The notes under the pieces are model-generated. The model did no database searches and was not told where the DNA came from. It saw only the letters and a list, made by a program, of their open reading frames with translations. This document shows, one piece after another, positions 43,807-53,028 of a stretch of DNA of 64,000 bases (the stretch's first letter is position 1; each line of letters starts with the position of its first letter). Position numbers and translations under genes: made by a program. The DNA is taken from positions 468,001 through 532,000 of the forward strand of contig NZ_CP038440.1 in the NCBI RefSeq assembly GCF_004683885.1. The letters run 5' to 3'. Source of the stretch: Brevundimonas sp. MF30-B (GTDB lineage Bacteria; Pseudomonadota; Alphaproteobacteria; Caulobacterales; Caulobacteraceae).

Positions 43807-44064
43807 TTGGCCGAAGTCGTCCTCTACACCAAGCCGGGCTGCCCCTATTGCATGGCCGCAAAGTCGCTGTTCGAGCGCAAGGGCGTGGATTTCATCGAGA
43901 TCGTCGCCTCCAACGACCCCGAGAAGAAGGCCGAGATGGTCGAGAGGTCCGGCGGCAAGGCCACCTTTCCGCAGATCTTCGTGGGTGGAAAACACCTCGG
44001 CGGCTCCGACGACGTCCACGCCTTGGACAGCCGAGGCGGCCTGGATCCCCTGCTTCAGGCCTGA
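43807..44064 (+). CDS. grxC: Glutaredoxin 3
   Basis: 85 residues. Redox motif CPYC at residues 11-14 (TKPGCPYCMAAK) and cis-Pro in ATFPQIFVGGKHLGGSDDV. The start is a TTG at 43807 with GGAG 7 bases upstream, because no ATG is available. Reduces disulfides with glutathione. It sits 24 bases after comF and 3 bases before the nitrilase-family amidase gene, so the run comF-grxC-amidase-DUF1178 looks like one operon. Confidence 0.95.
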   Translation: MAEVVLYTKPGCPYCMAAKSLFERKGVDFIEIVASNDPEKKAEMVERSGGKATFPQIFVGGKHLGGSDDVHALDSRGGLDPLLQA

Positions 44065-44067
44065 CCT

Positions 44068-44904
44068 ATGGTCGAGCTCCCGCTCAGGATCGCACTGATC
44101 CAGGCCCGCTCGCCGGCGACGGCGCAGGCGGCGCTGGATCACGTCACGCCGCTGATCCGCGAGGCGGCGGCGGGCGACGCCCGCCTGATCCTGACGCCCG
44201 AGGCGACCAATCTGATGGAGCAGCGCCGCGACCGCCGCGGCGAGGCCATCGTCGATCAGGACGCGGACCCGGCGGTGCAGGGCCTGCGTGCGCTGGCCGC
44301 CGAACTGGGCGTCTGGCTGCTGATCGGCTCGGCTATCGTGCGGTCCGGCGACGATGCGCGATCGGCCAACCGGTCGCTGCTGATCGACCCGCAGGGTCAG
44401 ATCACGGCCGCCTATGACAAGCTGCATGTCTTTGACGTCGATCTCCCGAATGGCGAGACCTACCGCGAAAGCAACGGCGTCCGGCCCGGAGACCGTGCCG
44501 TGGCCGCCGACACGCCTTGGGGAAGAATGGGCCTGACGGTCTGCTACGACCTGCGATTCCCGCACCTGTTTCGGGCCCTGGCCAAGGCGGGCGCAAGCCT
44601 CATCGCCGTGCCGGCCGCCTTCACGGTTCCGACCGGCGAAGCGCATTGGGAGACCCTGCTGCGCGCCCGCGCCATCGAGACCGGCGCCTTCGTGCTGGCC
44701 CCCGCCCAGGGCGGAATGCACGAGGACGGCCGCCGCACCTGGGGCCGCTCGACCGTGGTGGCGCCATGGGGCGAGGTCATCGCGCGGCTGGACAACGACG
44801 CGCCCGGCGTGCTTTTCGCCGACCTCGATCTGGCGGCCGTGGACAAGGCGCGGCGCGCCATTCCCGCCCTGACGCATGACCGAGACTTCGACCCGCCCGC
44901 ATGA
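44068..44904 (+). CDS. Nitrilase-family carbon-nitrogen hydrolase (Nit1-like)
   Basis: 278 residues. The catalytic triad is visible: Glu in LTPEATNL, Lys in YDKLHVFDVDL and Cys in GLTVCYDLRFPHLF. The layout matches the Nit1/deaminated-glutathione amidase branch, which repairs deaminated glutathione. Next to a glutaredoxin gene this makes sense, but the exact substrate is an inference. The stop overlaps the DUF1178 start (ATGA). Confidence 0.88.
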   Translation: MVELPLRIALIQARSPATAQAALDHVTPLIREAAAGDARLILTPEATNLMEQRRDRRGEAIVDQDADPAVQGLRALAAELGVWLLIGSAIVRSGDDARSANRSLLIDPQGQITAAYDKLHVFDVDLPNGETYRESNGVRPGDRAVAADTPWGRMGLTVCYDLRFPHLFRALAKAGASLIAVPAAFTVPTGEAHWETLLRARAIETGAFVLAPAQGGMHEDGRRTWGRSTVVAPWGEVIARLDNDAPGVLFADLDLAAVDKARRAIPALTHDRDFDPPA

Positions 44905-45335
44905 TCCGCTACGCCCTGACCTGCGACCACGCCCACGGCTTCGAAGCCTGGTTCGCCTCGTCGTCCGACTATGACGATCAGGCCGCGCGGGGTCTGGTCG
45001 AATGCCCCTTCTGCGGTTCCCGACAGGTCGACAAGCAGATCATGGCTCCGGCGGTCGCGGGCACGCGCAAAAGCGCGCCGGACGGCGAGGCGGCGGCCAA
45101 AATGCAGGCCATGATGAGCCAGGCCGCCCGCCAGGTCCGCGCCCATGTCGAGGCCAACTTCGACTATGTCGGCGACGCCTTCGCCCGCGAGGCCCGCGAC
45201 ATTCACGAAGGCCGCTCCGAGAAACGGGAAATCTACGGCGAGGCCACCCCCGCCGATGTAAAGAAGCTCAAGGACGACGGCGTTCCCGTCGCACCCTTGC
45301 CGCCGGCTCCGATCGATCCGTCCAAGGCCAACTAG
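44901..45335 (+). CDS. DUF1178 family protein
   Basis: 144 residues. The N terminus IRYALTCDHAHGFEAWFASSSDYD with a following CPFCGSRQVDKQIMAPAV pattern is the DUF1178 signature; two Cys pairs may bind zinc. Function unknown. Couples to the amidase through an ATGA overlap. Its TAG stop overlaps the TAG of the convergent response regulator (shared CTAG). Confidence 0.9.
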   Translation: MIRYALTCDHAHGFEAWFASSSDYDDQAARGLVECPFCGSRQVDKQIMAPAVAGTRKSAPDGEAAAKMQAMMSQAARQVRAHVEANFDYVGDAFAREARDIHEGRSEKREIYGEATPADVKKLKDDGVPVAPLPPAPIDPSKAN

Positions 45336-46018
45336 GGCTGCAGGCGGTACCCACCCGTGTCGGTCAGCAACAGGCGCGCCTGGCCGGGCTCGGGCTCGAT
45401 CTTCTGGCGCAGGCGGTAGATGTGGGTTTCCAGCGTGTGGGTGGTGACCCCGGCGTTATAGCCCCATACCTCGGTCAGCAGCTCTTCGCGCGACACGGGC
45501 TTGGCCCCGGCGCGGTAGAGATACTTGAGGATGTTGGTTTCCTTCTCCGTCAGCCGGATCTTCCGCGCCTTGCCGTCCAGCAGAATCTTGGCGGCGGGCC
45601 GGAACTCATACGGGCCGACCTGGAAGACGGCGTCCTCGGACTGTTCATGGCTGCGCAGATGAGCGCGGATGCGCGCCAAGAGCACGGCGAAGCGGAAGGG
45701 CTTGGTCACATAGTCGTTGGCGCCGGAGTCCAGACCCAGGATGGCGTCGGAATCCGACGACTGCCCCGTCAGCATGATCACCGGCGTCGAAACTCCCGCC
45801 TTGCGGATCAGCCGGCACGCCTCGCGCCCGTCCATGTCGGGCAGGTCGACGTCCAGCAAGATCAGGTCGGCGCGGATCTCGCGCGCCTGGCGCACGCCGT
45901 CGGTGGCGGTCGCGGCCTGGACCGGCCGGAACTCCTCGTGCAGAGCCAGCTGCTCGGCCAGCGCCTCGCGCAGGTCGTCGTCGTCGTCGATGATCAGGAT
46001 GGTCTTGGGTGCGGGCAT
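45332..46018 (-). CDS. OmpR/PhoB-family response regulator
   Basis: 228 residues from ATG 46018. The receiver domain keeps the acidic pocket (IDDDDD), phospho-Asp in LILLDVDLPDMDG, Thr in MLTGQ and Lys in VTKPF. A C-terminal winged-helix DNA-binding domain follows (LTEKETNILKYLYRAGAKPVSREELL ... THTLETHIYRLRQKIEP). No histidine kinase gene is nearby, so its partner is elsewhere (orphan regulator). Not CtrA: its sequence and size differ. Confidence 0.9.
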   Translation of the reverse strand: MPAPKTILIIDDDDDLREALAEQLALHEEFRPVQAATATDGVRQAREIRADLILLDVDLPDMDGREACRLIRKAGVSTPVIMLTGQSSDSDAILGLDSGANDYVTKPFRFAVLLARIRAHLRSHEQSEDAVFQVGPYEFRPAAKILLDGKARKIRLTEKETNILKYLYRAGAKPVSREELLTEVWGYNAGVTTHTLETHIYRLRQKIEPEPGQARLLLTDTGGYRLQP

Positions 46019-46077
46019 GAACACAGAATGGCGAGGCTTGAGGGCCGCGCCAAGGCGTGCGGCCGCATTTGTCACAC

Positions 46078-46782
46078 TCAAGAGGGCGAAAGCGGCGCTT
46101 TTCGTTCCCCGAAAAGTCTCGAACCCAGTCGGACATGGGTCGCGCCGGCCGCAATGGCTGCTTCGAAATCGTCGCTCATGCCCATGGACAGGGTGTTGAG
46201 CCCGTTGCGGGCGGCGATCTCGGCCAGCAGTCGGAAATGCGGTTCGGGCGGCGCGTCGGCTGGTGGAATGCACATCAGGCCCTCGACCAGAAGGTCGGCC
46301 GCACGGGCGCTCGCGATGAGGGCGTCAGCGGCGTCAGGCGCGACGCCGGCCTTCTGATCCTCGAGGCCCGTGTTGACCTGAATAAGGACCCGTGGCGCTC
46401 GGCCCCGCCTTTCTCCGGCGCGGGCCAGGGCCTGGATCAGGCGATCGCGGTCCACCGTCTCGATCACGTCGAACAACGCCACGGCCTCGGCCGCCTTGTT
46501 GGTCTGCAGCGGACCGATCAGGCGCAGCTCTAGATCGGCAAGGGCATCGCGACGGTCGGCCCAGCGCGCTTGCGCCTCCTGCACCCGGTTTTCGCCGAAG
46601 ACGCGCTGACCGGCGTCCAGCGCGGCCCGGACCCGGTCGGGCGCCTGCGTCTTGGTCACGGCGGTCAGGGTCGGATGGTCGGTTCGGCCGGCGGCCTCAG
46701 CCGCCCGGGCGATGCGGTCGCGCGCCTCTGCAAGAGCCTCGGCGATGGACGAAGCCGGCGTGGCGGGCGATGAGGCGGACAT
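46078..46782 (-). CDS. YggS/PROSC family PLP homeostasis protein
   Basis: 234 residues from the ATG at 46782. PLP Lys is in TLTAVTKTQAPDRV; the TIM-barrel signatures FGENRVQEAQARW, RLIGPLQTNKAAEAV, LIQVNTG and GLMCIPP and the C-terminal MGMSDDFEAAIAAGATHVRLGSRLFG are standard. Keeps free pyridoxal phosphate in balance. Its ATG overlaps the start of the ThiE-like gene on the other strand (shared CATG). Confidence 0.93.
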   Translation of the reverse strand: MSASSPATPASSIAEALAEARDRIARAAEAAGRTDHPTLTAVTKTQAPDRVRAALDAGQRVFGENRVQEAQARWADRRDALADLELRLIGPLQTNKAAEAVALFDVIETVDRDRLIQALARAGERRGRAPRVLIQVNTGLEDQKAGVAPDAADALIASARAADLLVEGLMCIPPADAPPEPHFRLLAEIAARNGLNTLSMGMSDDFEAAIAAGATHVRLGSRLFGERKAPLSPS

Positions 46783-47437
46783 GACTGCTCTCCTCACGGA
46801 CGACGCCCAACGACTGTGGGACGCCGCACAGGCTCTAAACCGCGCCGCCGCCGCTGTCAGCCCGGCGGCCGGCCGCCTGCCGCCGCTGCTGTTCTTCACC
46901 GACCCGGCGCGGACGCCTCGCCCATGGGAGACCGCCGCGCGCCTGCCTGCCGGGGCCGGAGTGGTGTTTCGCCATTTCGGTGCGGCGGACGCTCTGGATC
47001 AGGCTCGACGGCTGAGGCAGGCGACGCGCTCGGCGGGGGTGCGTCTGCTGATCGGACTCGACGCCGAGCTGGCGCAGGCGGTCGCGGCGGACGGCGTCCA
47101 CCTGCCGGAGCGAGCGCTGTCGACCGCCTATGGTCTTTCGGAGCGATATCCGGGATGGATCATGACCGGCGCTGCGCATTCAAAGGAAGCTCTGAACACA
47201 GTGCGGGCGCTGGACGCCGTTGTGCTGTCGCCGGTGTTCCCCGCGGGCGGCGCTTCAGCTTCGCGACCATCGCTGGGTCTGGGAGGACTGGCCGAGTTGG
47301 CCGCCGCCGCGCCCTGCCGGGCCTATGCGCTGGGCGGAGTGACGGCGGCGAATGCGGCCACCCTGACAGGCGTGTGCGGCTTGGCGGCGGTGGATTCGAT
47401 CGCCAAGGCCTTCGGCCCCGACACGATCAGAACTTGA
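46781..47437 (+). CDS. Thiamine-phosphate synthase-like protein (ThiE/TenI fold)
   Basis: 218 residues from the ATG at 46781. TIM-barrel features of ThiE are visible: GVRLLIGLDAELAQAVAADGVHLPE, ITGAAHS-like MTGAAHSKEALN, VVLSPVFPAGGASAS and ALGGVTAANAATL. Thr/Lys of the diphosphate-binding HXSK region is shifted to HSKEAL. It could make thiamine phosphate or be a TenI-type relative; other thi genes are absent nearby. Overlaps the ntrZ-like gene by 11 bases at the 3' ends. Confidence 0.75.
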   Translation: MTALLTDDAQRLWDAAQALNRAAAAVSPAAGRLPPLLFFTDPARTPRPWETAARLPAGAGVVFRHFGAADALDQARRLRQATRSAGVRLLIGLDAELAQAVAADGVHLPERALSTAYGLSERYPGWIMTGAAHSKEALNTVRALDAVVLSPVFPAGGASASRPSLGLGGLAELAAAAPCRAYALGGVTAANAATLTGVCGLAAVDSIAKAFGPDTIRT

Positions 47438-47843
47438 AGATGGTCTCGAGCCGCACCCGAGGCTGGCCCCGGCGGTCGGTTTCGGCGGGGCGAGCGGGGT
47501 CCACCTCGCGCGCCCCCAGATCGGCGGCGGCGCCGACGCTGAGGCGACGGTTCAGACGATAATAGGCGCCGGCCTCTACGTCGCCTAGGTCCGCCTCGCG
47601 CCCGACAGGCTGATTTAGGTTGAAGTTCAGACCCCATCGGCCAGGATCATACCAGCGAAGGCCCCGGCGCGGCGCAGGGGCGGAAGTGGCCCGGTCAGCG
47701 GCCGTCGAAGCGTCGGCAAGAGAAGTCTGAGCGACCGGCGCGCGGCGCTGCGCAGTGTTCGCGCTCTGCGCCTGCGCGACTTCGGCGGCGCTGGCGCAAG
47801 CCAGCCCGAGGAATATCGCCGCCATGACGCCGCCGAAGCGCAT
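47427..47843 (-). CDS. ntrZ: NtrZ-like periplasmic regulatory protein
   Basis: 138 residues; signal peptide MRFGGVMAAIFLGLACASAAEVAQA. The mature C-terminal half LRWYDPGRWGLNFNLNQPVGREADLGDVEAGAYYRLNRRLSVGAAADLG ends in RVRLETIFKF, as I know the NtrZ family of Caulobacterales. In C. crescentus NtrZ inhibits the phosphatase side of NtrY and lies in the same near-origin neighbourhood as leuS, which agrees. A short hairpin lies just before its ribosome-binding site. Confidence 0.78.
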   Translation of the reverse strand: MRFGGVMAAIFLGLACASAAEVAQAQSANTAQRRAPVAQTSLADASTAADRATSAPAPRRGLRWYDPGRWGLNFNLNQPVGREADLGDVEAGAYYRLNRRLSVGAAADLGAREVDPARPAETDRRGQPRVRLETIFKF

Positions 47844-48187
47844 ATCCTGCCCTCTCGCGTCGGTTTTTCCGACGCCTGTCGTCTGGAATGCGGCATTGCC
47901 GACTTCAGACTCACTGCGATTAAGCGCCGTCTGTCCGCACGGTCAATGCAACGCGGGTTTCACGGGCCGGTTCCGGACGATTCGGTCGCCTCTTGTGTCC
48001 CATGCGTCACGCGATGGACGACAACGACGACCCACTTGCGTCAAAGGGAGGCCGCCAAGCGCCCATTCGCCTTGTCATCGCCCCTTTTCGCCGTGTTATA
48101 GACAATCGCCGCGCCGGCATCGGCCAAGGCCGCCGCTGATCGTCCGACGGTTCGGCTCGGTGTTTCACTTTAACGAAGAGGTTTTCG
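47844..48187. other. 344-bp divergent promoter region ntrZ/DUF3576
   Basis: No gene found. A 7-bp hairpin GCGTCGG-AAAAA-CCGACGC (minus strand, 47875-47857) lies just upstream of the ntrZ ribosome-binding site. Rightward, TTGTCA (48072-48077) and TTATAG (48096-48101) form a reasonable promoter for the DUF3576 gene with an 80-base leader. Confidence 0.5.
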
Positions 48188-48631
48188 ATGGGCCAGTTCC
48201 GCGGCGCTCTCAAGGCGATCGTCCCGGCCGTCCTGCTGGGCATGACCGTCACCGCATGCGGCGGCGTGCCGGGCTTCCGGTCCAATCGAGCAGCCGAGGC
48301 CCAGCCCGGCATCGGCGTGAACGCCTTCCTGTGGCGTGCGACCCTGGACACCCTGTCATTCATGCCCCTTGCCAGCGCCGACCCGTACGGCGGCGTGGTG
48401 AACTATGACTGGTACGCCGATCCGGCCACGCCGAACGAGCGCTTCAAGGCGACCGTCTTCATTCTGGATCGCCGCCTGCGCGCCGACGCGCTGAACGTGA
48501 CGGTGACCAAGGAAGTGCGCGACGCCTCGGGCGGCTGGGTCACGGCCCAGGTCGCTGCACAGACCGAGACCGATCTCGAAAACGCCATCCTGACCAAGGC
48601 GCGTCAGCTCAACCTGGCGACAGCCCGCTAA
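48188..48631 (+). CDS. DUF3576 family lipoprotein
   Basis: 147 residues. Lipoprotein signal ending VTAC (Cys24). The mature part GIGVNAFLWRATLDTLSFMPLASADPYGGVV is the DUF3576 signature of alphaproteobacteria; Trp-Arg-Ala-Thr-Leu-Asp is strictly kept. The function is unknown; these proteins are placed in the periplasm or outer membrane and are often encoded before leuS-lptE, as here. GAAGAGG precedes the ATG. Confidence 0.88.
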   Translation: MGQFRGALKAIVPAVLLGMTVTACGGVPGFRSNRAAEAQPGIGVNAFLWRATLDTLSFMPLASADPYGGVVNYDWYADPATPNERFKATVFILDRRLRADALNVTVTKEVRDASGGWVTAQVAAQTETDLENAILTKARQLNLATAR

Positions 48632-48701
48632 ACCTTCTCTTCGCAATCCTCGGGGGCCGGCTTCAGGGCTCAGCGCCTGAGCCGACGCTTCAGGACTGAC
48701 C

Positions 48702-51278
48702 GTGGCCCGATACGAGCCCAAGACCGCCGAACCTCGCCAGCAGGCCCGCTGGGCGGACGCCGACGCCTTTTCCGTCTCCAACGAGGATACGGGTCGTCCA
48801 AAGTACTATGTGCTTGAAATGTTTCCGTATCCCAGCGGGAACATCCATATGGGGCACGCTCGGAATTACGTCATGGGCGACGTGGTGGCGCGTCACAAGC
48901 GGGCCCAGGGCTTCGACGTTCTTCACCCGATGGGCTGGGACGCCTTCGGCATGCCGGCCGAGAACGCGGCCATGGAGCGCGGCGTCCATCCCGGCGACTG
49001 GACCTGGTCCAACATCGCCAACATGCGCGAACAGCTGAAGCTTTTGGGCCTGTCGCTGGACTGGTCGCGCGAGTTCGCGACCTGCGACCCCGACTACTAC
49101 GGAAAGCAGCAGGCCTGGTTCCTGGAGCTGTGTCGGCGCGGCCTGGTCTATCGCAAGGACGGCGTGGTCAACTGGGATCCGGTCGACAACACCGTGCTCG
49201 CCAATGAACAGGTCATCGACGGCCGCGGCTGGCGCTCGGGCGCCGTGGTCGAGAAGCGCAAGCTGAACCAGTGGTTCCTGCGCATCACCGACTATGCCGA
49301 TGATCTGATCGAGGGCCTGACCGAGCTGGAAGGCCGCTGGCCCGACAAGGTCCGGCTGATGCAGGAGAACTGGATCGGCCGCTCCAAGGGTCTGCAGATG
49401 ACCTGGGCCTGGGCGGGCGACGCGCCGGCGGGCTTTGAAAGCGGGCTGGAAATCTACACCACCCGGCCCGACACCCTGTTCGGCGCCAGCTTCATGGGGC
49501 TGGCCCCTGACCATCCGATCTCCAAACAGCTGGCCGAAGCCGATCCGGCCATCGCCGCTTTCGTGGCCGACTGCCGCAAGGGCGGCTCCAGCCAGGCCGA
49601 GATCGAACAGGCCGAAAAGATCGGGCGCGACACCGGCCTGAAGGTCGTGCACCCCTTCACCGGCCAGGAAATTCCCGTCTGGATCGCCAACTTCATCCTG
49701 TCGGAATACGGCACCGGTGCGATCTTCGCCTGTCCCGCGCACGACCAGCGCGATCTGGACTTCGCCCACAAATACGATCTGCCCGTAATCCCGGTCGTCC
49801 GGCCAGAGGGCGCGGGCGACGACTTCTCCGTGGGATCGGAAGCCTACACCGGCCCCGGCTTGATCTTCCATTCCGACTTCCTGGACGGGCTGGACATCGA
49901 GACCGCCAAGGCCGAGGCCGTGCGCCGCATCGAAGCCACTGGCCAGGGTCAGGGCGCGACCATCTATCGCCTCCGTGACTGGGGCGTGTCGCGCCAGCGG
50001 TATTGGGGCTGCCCCATCCCGATCATCCACTGCGAGGCCTGCGGTCCCGTCGAGGTTCCGGCCGACCAGCTGCCGGTCGAACTGCCCAAGGATGTCACCT
50101 TCGACGTGCCCGGCAATCCGCTGGACCGCCACCCCACGTGGAAGCACGTCAAATGTCCCTCGTGCGGGGGCGACGCCCGGCGCGAGACGGATACGCTGGA
50201 CACCTTCGTCGACAGCTCCTGGTACTTCGCCCGCTTCGCCGATCCCAAGGCGGCCGATCCGATCAACCGCGCCGCCGCCGCCCGCTGGCTGCCGGTCGAT
50301 CAGTACATCGGCGGGGTCGAGCATGCGGTGCTGCACCTGCTCTACGCTCGCTTCATTAGCCGCGCCCTGACGGACGCGGGCCTGATGGACGTGAAGGAGC
50401 CCTTCGCCGGCCTGTTCACCCAGGGCATGGTGGTCCACGAGACCTATTTCGACGGCGTTGACAACGGCAAGCCGCGCTGGATCGAGCCCTCGGACGTGCG
50501 CATCGAGACGGTCGACGGCCAGCGTGTCGCCACCCGGCTGTCGACGGGCGCCCAGGTCTCGATCGGCGACATCGAGAAGATGTCCAAGTCCAAGAAGAAC
50601 GTGGTGGCCCCGCAGGATATCATCGAGGCCTATGGCGTCGACGCCGGCCGCCTGTTCGTCCTGTCCGACAGCCCGCCCGAGCGTGACGTGCAGTGGTCGA
50701 CCGGCGGCGTCGAGGGCGCCAGCCGCTTCGTCCAGCGCGTCTGGGCCGAGTTCGACGGCTTCGACGCCGCTCAGTCCGGCGATGCGGCCGCTGGCGCCGC
50801 CCTGCGCCGCGAAACGCACAAGGCCATCAAGGCCGTGTCGGACGGGGTCGAGGGCTTCCGCTTCAACTCCGCCATCGCCAAGCTCTACGCCTTCGTCGCC
50901 ACCGTGCGTCAGTACGCCGGTGCCGACGCCGAGGCCCGCCGCGAGGCCCTGTCGGCCCTGGCGCGCCTGGTCGCCCCCTTCACGCCCCACCTGGCCGAGG
51001 AATGCTGGGCCCGCCTGGGTGAGGACGGCATGGTCCTGAATGCGCCCTGGCCCGTCTACGACCCCGCCCTGGCCGCCGATGACGAGGTCACCCTGCCGAT
51101 CCAGATCGGCGGCAAGCGTCGCGGCGAGATCGTCATGCCCAAGGGTGCAGACCCCAAGGCGGTGGAAGAGGCGGCGCTGGCCAATGCGGCCGTTCAGGCC
51201 TACCTTGCCGCCAACAGCCTCTCGGTCCGCAAGGTGATCGTCGTGCCCGACCGCATCGTCAATCTGGTGGCCGGATGA
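48702..51278 (+). CDS. leuS: Leucyl-tRNA synthetase
   Basis: 858 residues, GTG start at 48702. HIGH-type motif [19 protein letters not shown]-type [10 protein letters not shown], the CP1 editing domain (about 220-410, containing [14 protein letters not shown]) and a zinc-type region (CPSCGGDA) are present. The C-terminal anticodon/LeuS-specific domains are complete. The stop overlaps the lptE start (ATGA); lptE and holA follow as an operon. Confidence 0.98.
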   Translation: MARYEPKTAEPRQQARWADADAFSVSNEDTGRPKYYVLEMFPYPSGNIHMGHARNYVMGDVVARHKRAQGFDVLHPMGWDAFGMPAENAAMERGVHPGDWTWSNIANMREQLKLLGLSLDWSREFATCDPDYYGKQQAWFLELCRRGLVYRKDGVVNWDPVDNTVLANEQVIDGRGWRSGAVVEKRKLNQWFLRITDYADDLIEGLTELEGRWPDKVRLMQENWIGRSKGLQMTWAWAGDAPAGFESGLEIYTTRPDTLFGASFMGLAPDHPISKQLAEADPAIAAFVADCRKGGSSQAEIEQAEKIGRDTGLKVVHPFTGQEIPVWIANFILSEYGTGAIFACPAHDQRDLDFAHKYDLPVIPVVRPEGAGDDFSVGSEAYTGPGLIFHSDFLDGLDIETAKAEAVRRIEATGQGQGATIYRLRDWGVSRQRYWGCPIPIIHCEACGPVEVPADQLPVELPKDVTFDVPGNPLDRHPTWKHVKCPSCGGDARRETDTLDTFVDSSWYFARFADPKAADPINRAAAARWLPVDQYIGGVEHAVLHLLYARFISRALTDAGLMDVKEPFAGLFTQGMVVHETYFDGVDNGKPRWIEPSDVRIETVDGQRVATRLSTGAQVSIGDIEKMSKSKKNVVAPQDIIEAYGVDAGRLFVLSDSPPERDVQWSTGGVEGASRFVQRVWAEFDGFDAAQSGDAAAGAALRRETHKAIKAVSDGVEGFRFNSAIAKLYAFVATVRQYAGADAEARREALSALARLVAPFTPHLAEECWARLGEDGMVLNAPWPVYDPALAADDEVTLPIQIGGKRRGEIVMPKGADPKAVEEAALANAAVQAYLAANSLSVRKVIVVPDRIVNLVAG

Positions 51279-51757
51279 GGCGCGCACTGGCGATTCTGGC
51301 GGCCTCCGTAGCTCTGTCGGGTTGCGGCTTCACGCCCCTTTATGGGGACCTCGGAGTAGCGGGCGGCTTGTCTCGCATCACGGTCAGCACGCCGGACGAC
51401 CGGCTGGGGTATCGGCTGCGCGAGCAGCTGGAGGACGCCCTGGGCTATGACCGGACCGCGCCGTCGGCCTACGCCCTCTCAACGGTCCTGGATGCGCAGC
51501 GCCGTCCTCTGGGTCGCCGCATCGACGACACCGCCAGCCGCTATGAACTGACCGTGCGCGCGGTCTGGACCCTCACCCCCGCCAGCGGCGGCGAAGCGCT
51601 GACAGGTACAGAGACAGCCACCGTCACCTATGCCGCGGCCGACCAGCCCTATGCCGCCATCGCCGCCCAGCAGGACGGCGAGGATCGCGCCGCTGCGGAA
51701 CTGGCCCGACTGATCCGGCTGGACCTCATGCGGGCGCTCGCCGTCGGCCAGCCCTAG
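51275..51757 (+). CDS. lptE: LPS assembly lipoprotein LptE
   Basis: 160 residues; lipobox LSGC ([17 protein letters not shown]) followed at once by GFTPLYG, the alphaproteobacterial LptE hallmark. With LptD it forms the outer-membrane LPS translocon. Start overlaps the leuS stop; holA follows 18 bases later, an order common across proteobacteria. Confidence 0.9.
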   Translation: MRRALAILAASVALSGCGFTPLYGDLGVAGGLSRITVSTPDDRLGYRLREQLEDALGYDRTAPSAYALSTVLDAQRRPLGRRIDDTASRYELTVRAVWTLTPASGGEALTGTETATVTYAAADQPYAAIAAQQDGEDRAAAELARLIRLDLMRALAVGQP

Positions 51758-51775
51758 GCCGGGAGCGGTGACGCC

Positions 51776-52828
51776 ATGATCCTGGCCAAGCGGCCCGAGG
51801 TCGATCGCTTCCTCAAGTCACCGGACCCCGCCGTCCGCGCGGCTCTTTTCCACGGCAAAGACCGCTCCGGCGTGGGCGAGCGGGCGGTGGTTCTGTCCAA
51901 GACGGTGACGCCGGACCTCAACGACCCGTTCAACGTCACCCTGCTGACCGAGACCGACATCGACAACGATCCGGCGCGTCTGGAGGACGCCCTGACCGCC
52001 ATGAGCCTGATGGGCGGTCGGCGCCTGGTGCGGGTGCGACTGAGCGACGGCAAACCGGGCGTCGACAAGGCCCTGGCCGCCGCCCTGACGATCCATGCCG
52101 ACGGCGGCTTCAACCCCGACGCCATGCTGGTGATCGAGGCCGGAGCGCTGGGGCGGGAATCCGCGCTGCGCAAGGCGGCGGAAAAGGCCACGGGCGCCGT
52201 CTCGATCGCCTGTTATGAAGACGAGGTCGGGGATGTGTCGCGCATGACACGCGAGGCCCTCGCCGCCGACAAGGTGGGCCTGACCTCGGACGCGCTGGAG
52301 ATGTTCGTCGCCCGCCTGCCCCGCGAGCGTGGTCTGATGCGCCAAGAGATCGAGCGGTTGGCCCTGTTCATCGGACCCGGCTCAGGACGCAGCATTGGTC
52401 CCGAAGAACTGGAGCAGCACCTGGGCGTCGAGCCGGACGCCTCTCTGTCGGACGCCGCGCTCCAGGCCTTCGGCGCGCGGCCCGGTCCTGCCCAAGCCGG
52501 CCTGCGCCGCGCCTTCGCCGAGGGCGAGAGTGCTGTCATGGCCGTGCGCATGACCGCGCTTCACCTCGGGAAGCTTCGTCGAATCAATATCTTGCAACAG
52601 AGCGGCGCAGGCGCGAAGGAGGCCGCCAAGGCGGCCGGCGTCTTCTGGAAACAGGAAGCCGAAATGCTGCGTCAGGCGCGCGGCTGGCGGCTGGAAATGC
52701 TCGACGAGGTGCAGGACAGCGTCAACGCCGCCGATGTCGCGTCCAAGACGACAGGCCAGCCTGACCAACTGATCGCCGAGCGCCTATTGCTGGAGATCGC
52801 CGCGCGCGGGCGTCGCCTGGGGCTGTAA
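51776..52828 (+). CDS. holA: DNA polymerase III delta subunit
   Basis: 350 residues. Clamp-loader subunit that opens the beta ring. The N-terminal AAA+-like fold (FLKSPDPAVRAALFHGKDRSGVGERA) and SLMGGRRLVRVRL and RLPRERGLMRQEIERLALF segments match HolA. It has no P-loop motif, as expected for delta. Third gene of leuS-lptE-holA; ends 10 bases before a convergent small gene. Confidence 0.92.
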   Translation: MILAKRPEVDRFLKSPDPAVRAALFHGKDRSGVGERAVVLSKTVTPDLNDPFNVTLLTETDIDNDPARLEDALTAMSLMGGRRLVRVRLSDGKPGVDKALAAALTIHADGGFNPDAMLVIEAGALGRESALRKAAEKATGAVSIACYEDEVGDVSRMTREALAADKVGLTSDALEMFVARLPRERGLMRQEIERLALFIGPGSGRSIGPEELEQHLGVEPDASLSDAALQAFGARPGPAQAGLRRAFAEGESAVMAVRMTALHLGKLRRINILQQSGAGAKEAAKAAGVFWKQEAEMLRQARGWRLEMLDEVQDSVNAADVASKTTGQPDQLIAERLLLEIAARGRRLGL

Positions 52829-52838
52829 AGCCCGGCTT

Positions 52839-53024
52839 CTAGCCCCGCTTGGAGGCCTTGCGGAAGGCCGGCTTGTTCATTGCTGCGGCCTGACGCTGCA
52901 TCGACTTCTCGGTCCCGCCGACCGGCGCCTTGCCCGGCTTCCCGGGGGCCGACACGCCCGCCTTCTTGGCCGCCAGCGCGCGTTTCAGGGCGTCGAGCGC
53001 CTGGGCCTTGTCGGTGTCGGTCAT
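52839..53024 (-). CDS. Small basic hypothetical protein, 61 residues
   Basis: Lys/Ala-rich: MTDTDKAQALDALKRALAAKK, then a Gly/Pro/Lys segment and a C-terminal MQRQAAAMNKPAFRKASKRG. No known domain. It lies 4 bases after the parB stop on the same strand and fills the space before holA, so it may be cotranscribed with parAB. The composition suggests a nucleic-acid-binding or disordered protein, but this is only inference. Confidence 0.5.
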   Translation of the reverse strand: MTDTDKAQALDALKRALAAKKAGVSAPGKPGKAPVGGTEKSMQRQAAAMNKPAFRKASKRG

Positions 53025-53028
53025 GGGG

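Noticed and set aside
48690-51287. 865-codon open frame antisense to leuS
   Set aside because: It mirrors leuS almost exactly, has shadow-type composition (Gly/Val/Asp/His-rich, no domains) and arises from high-GC codon use.
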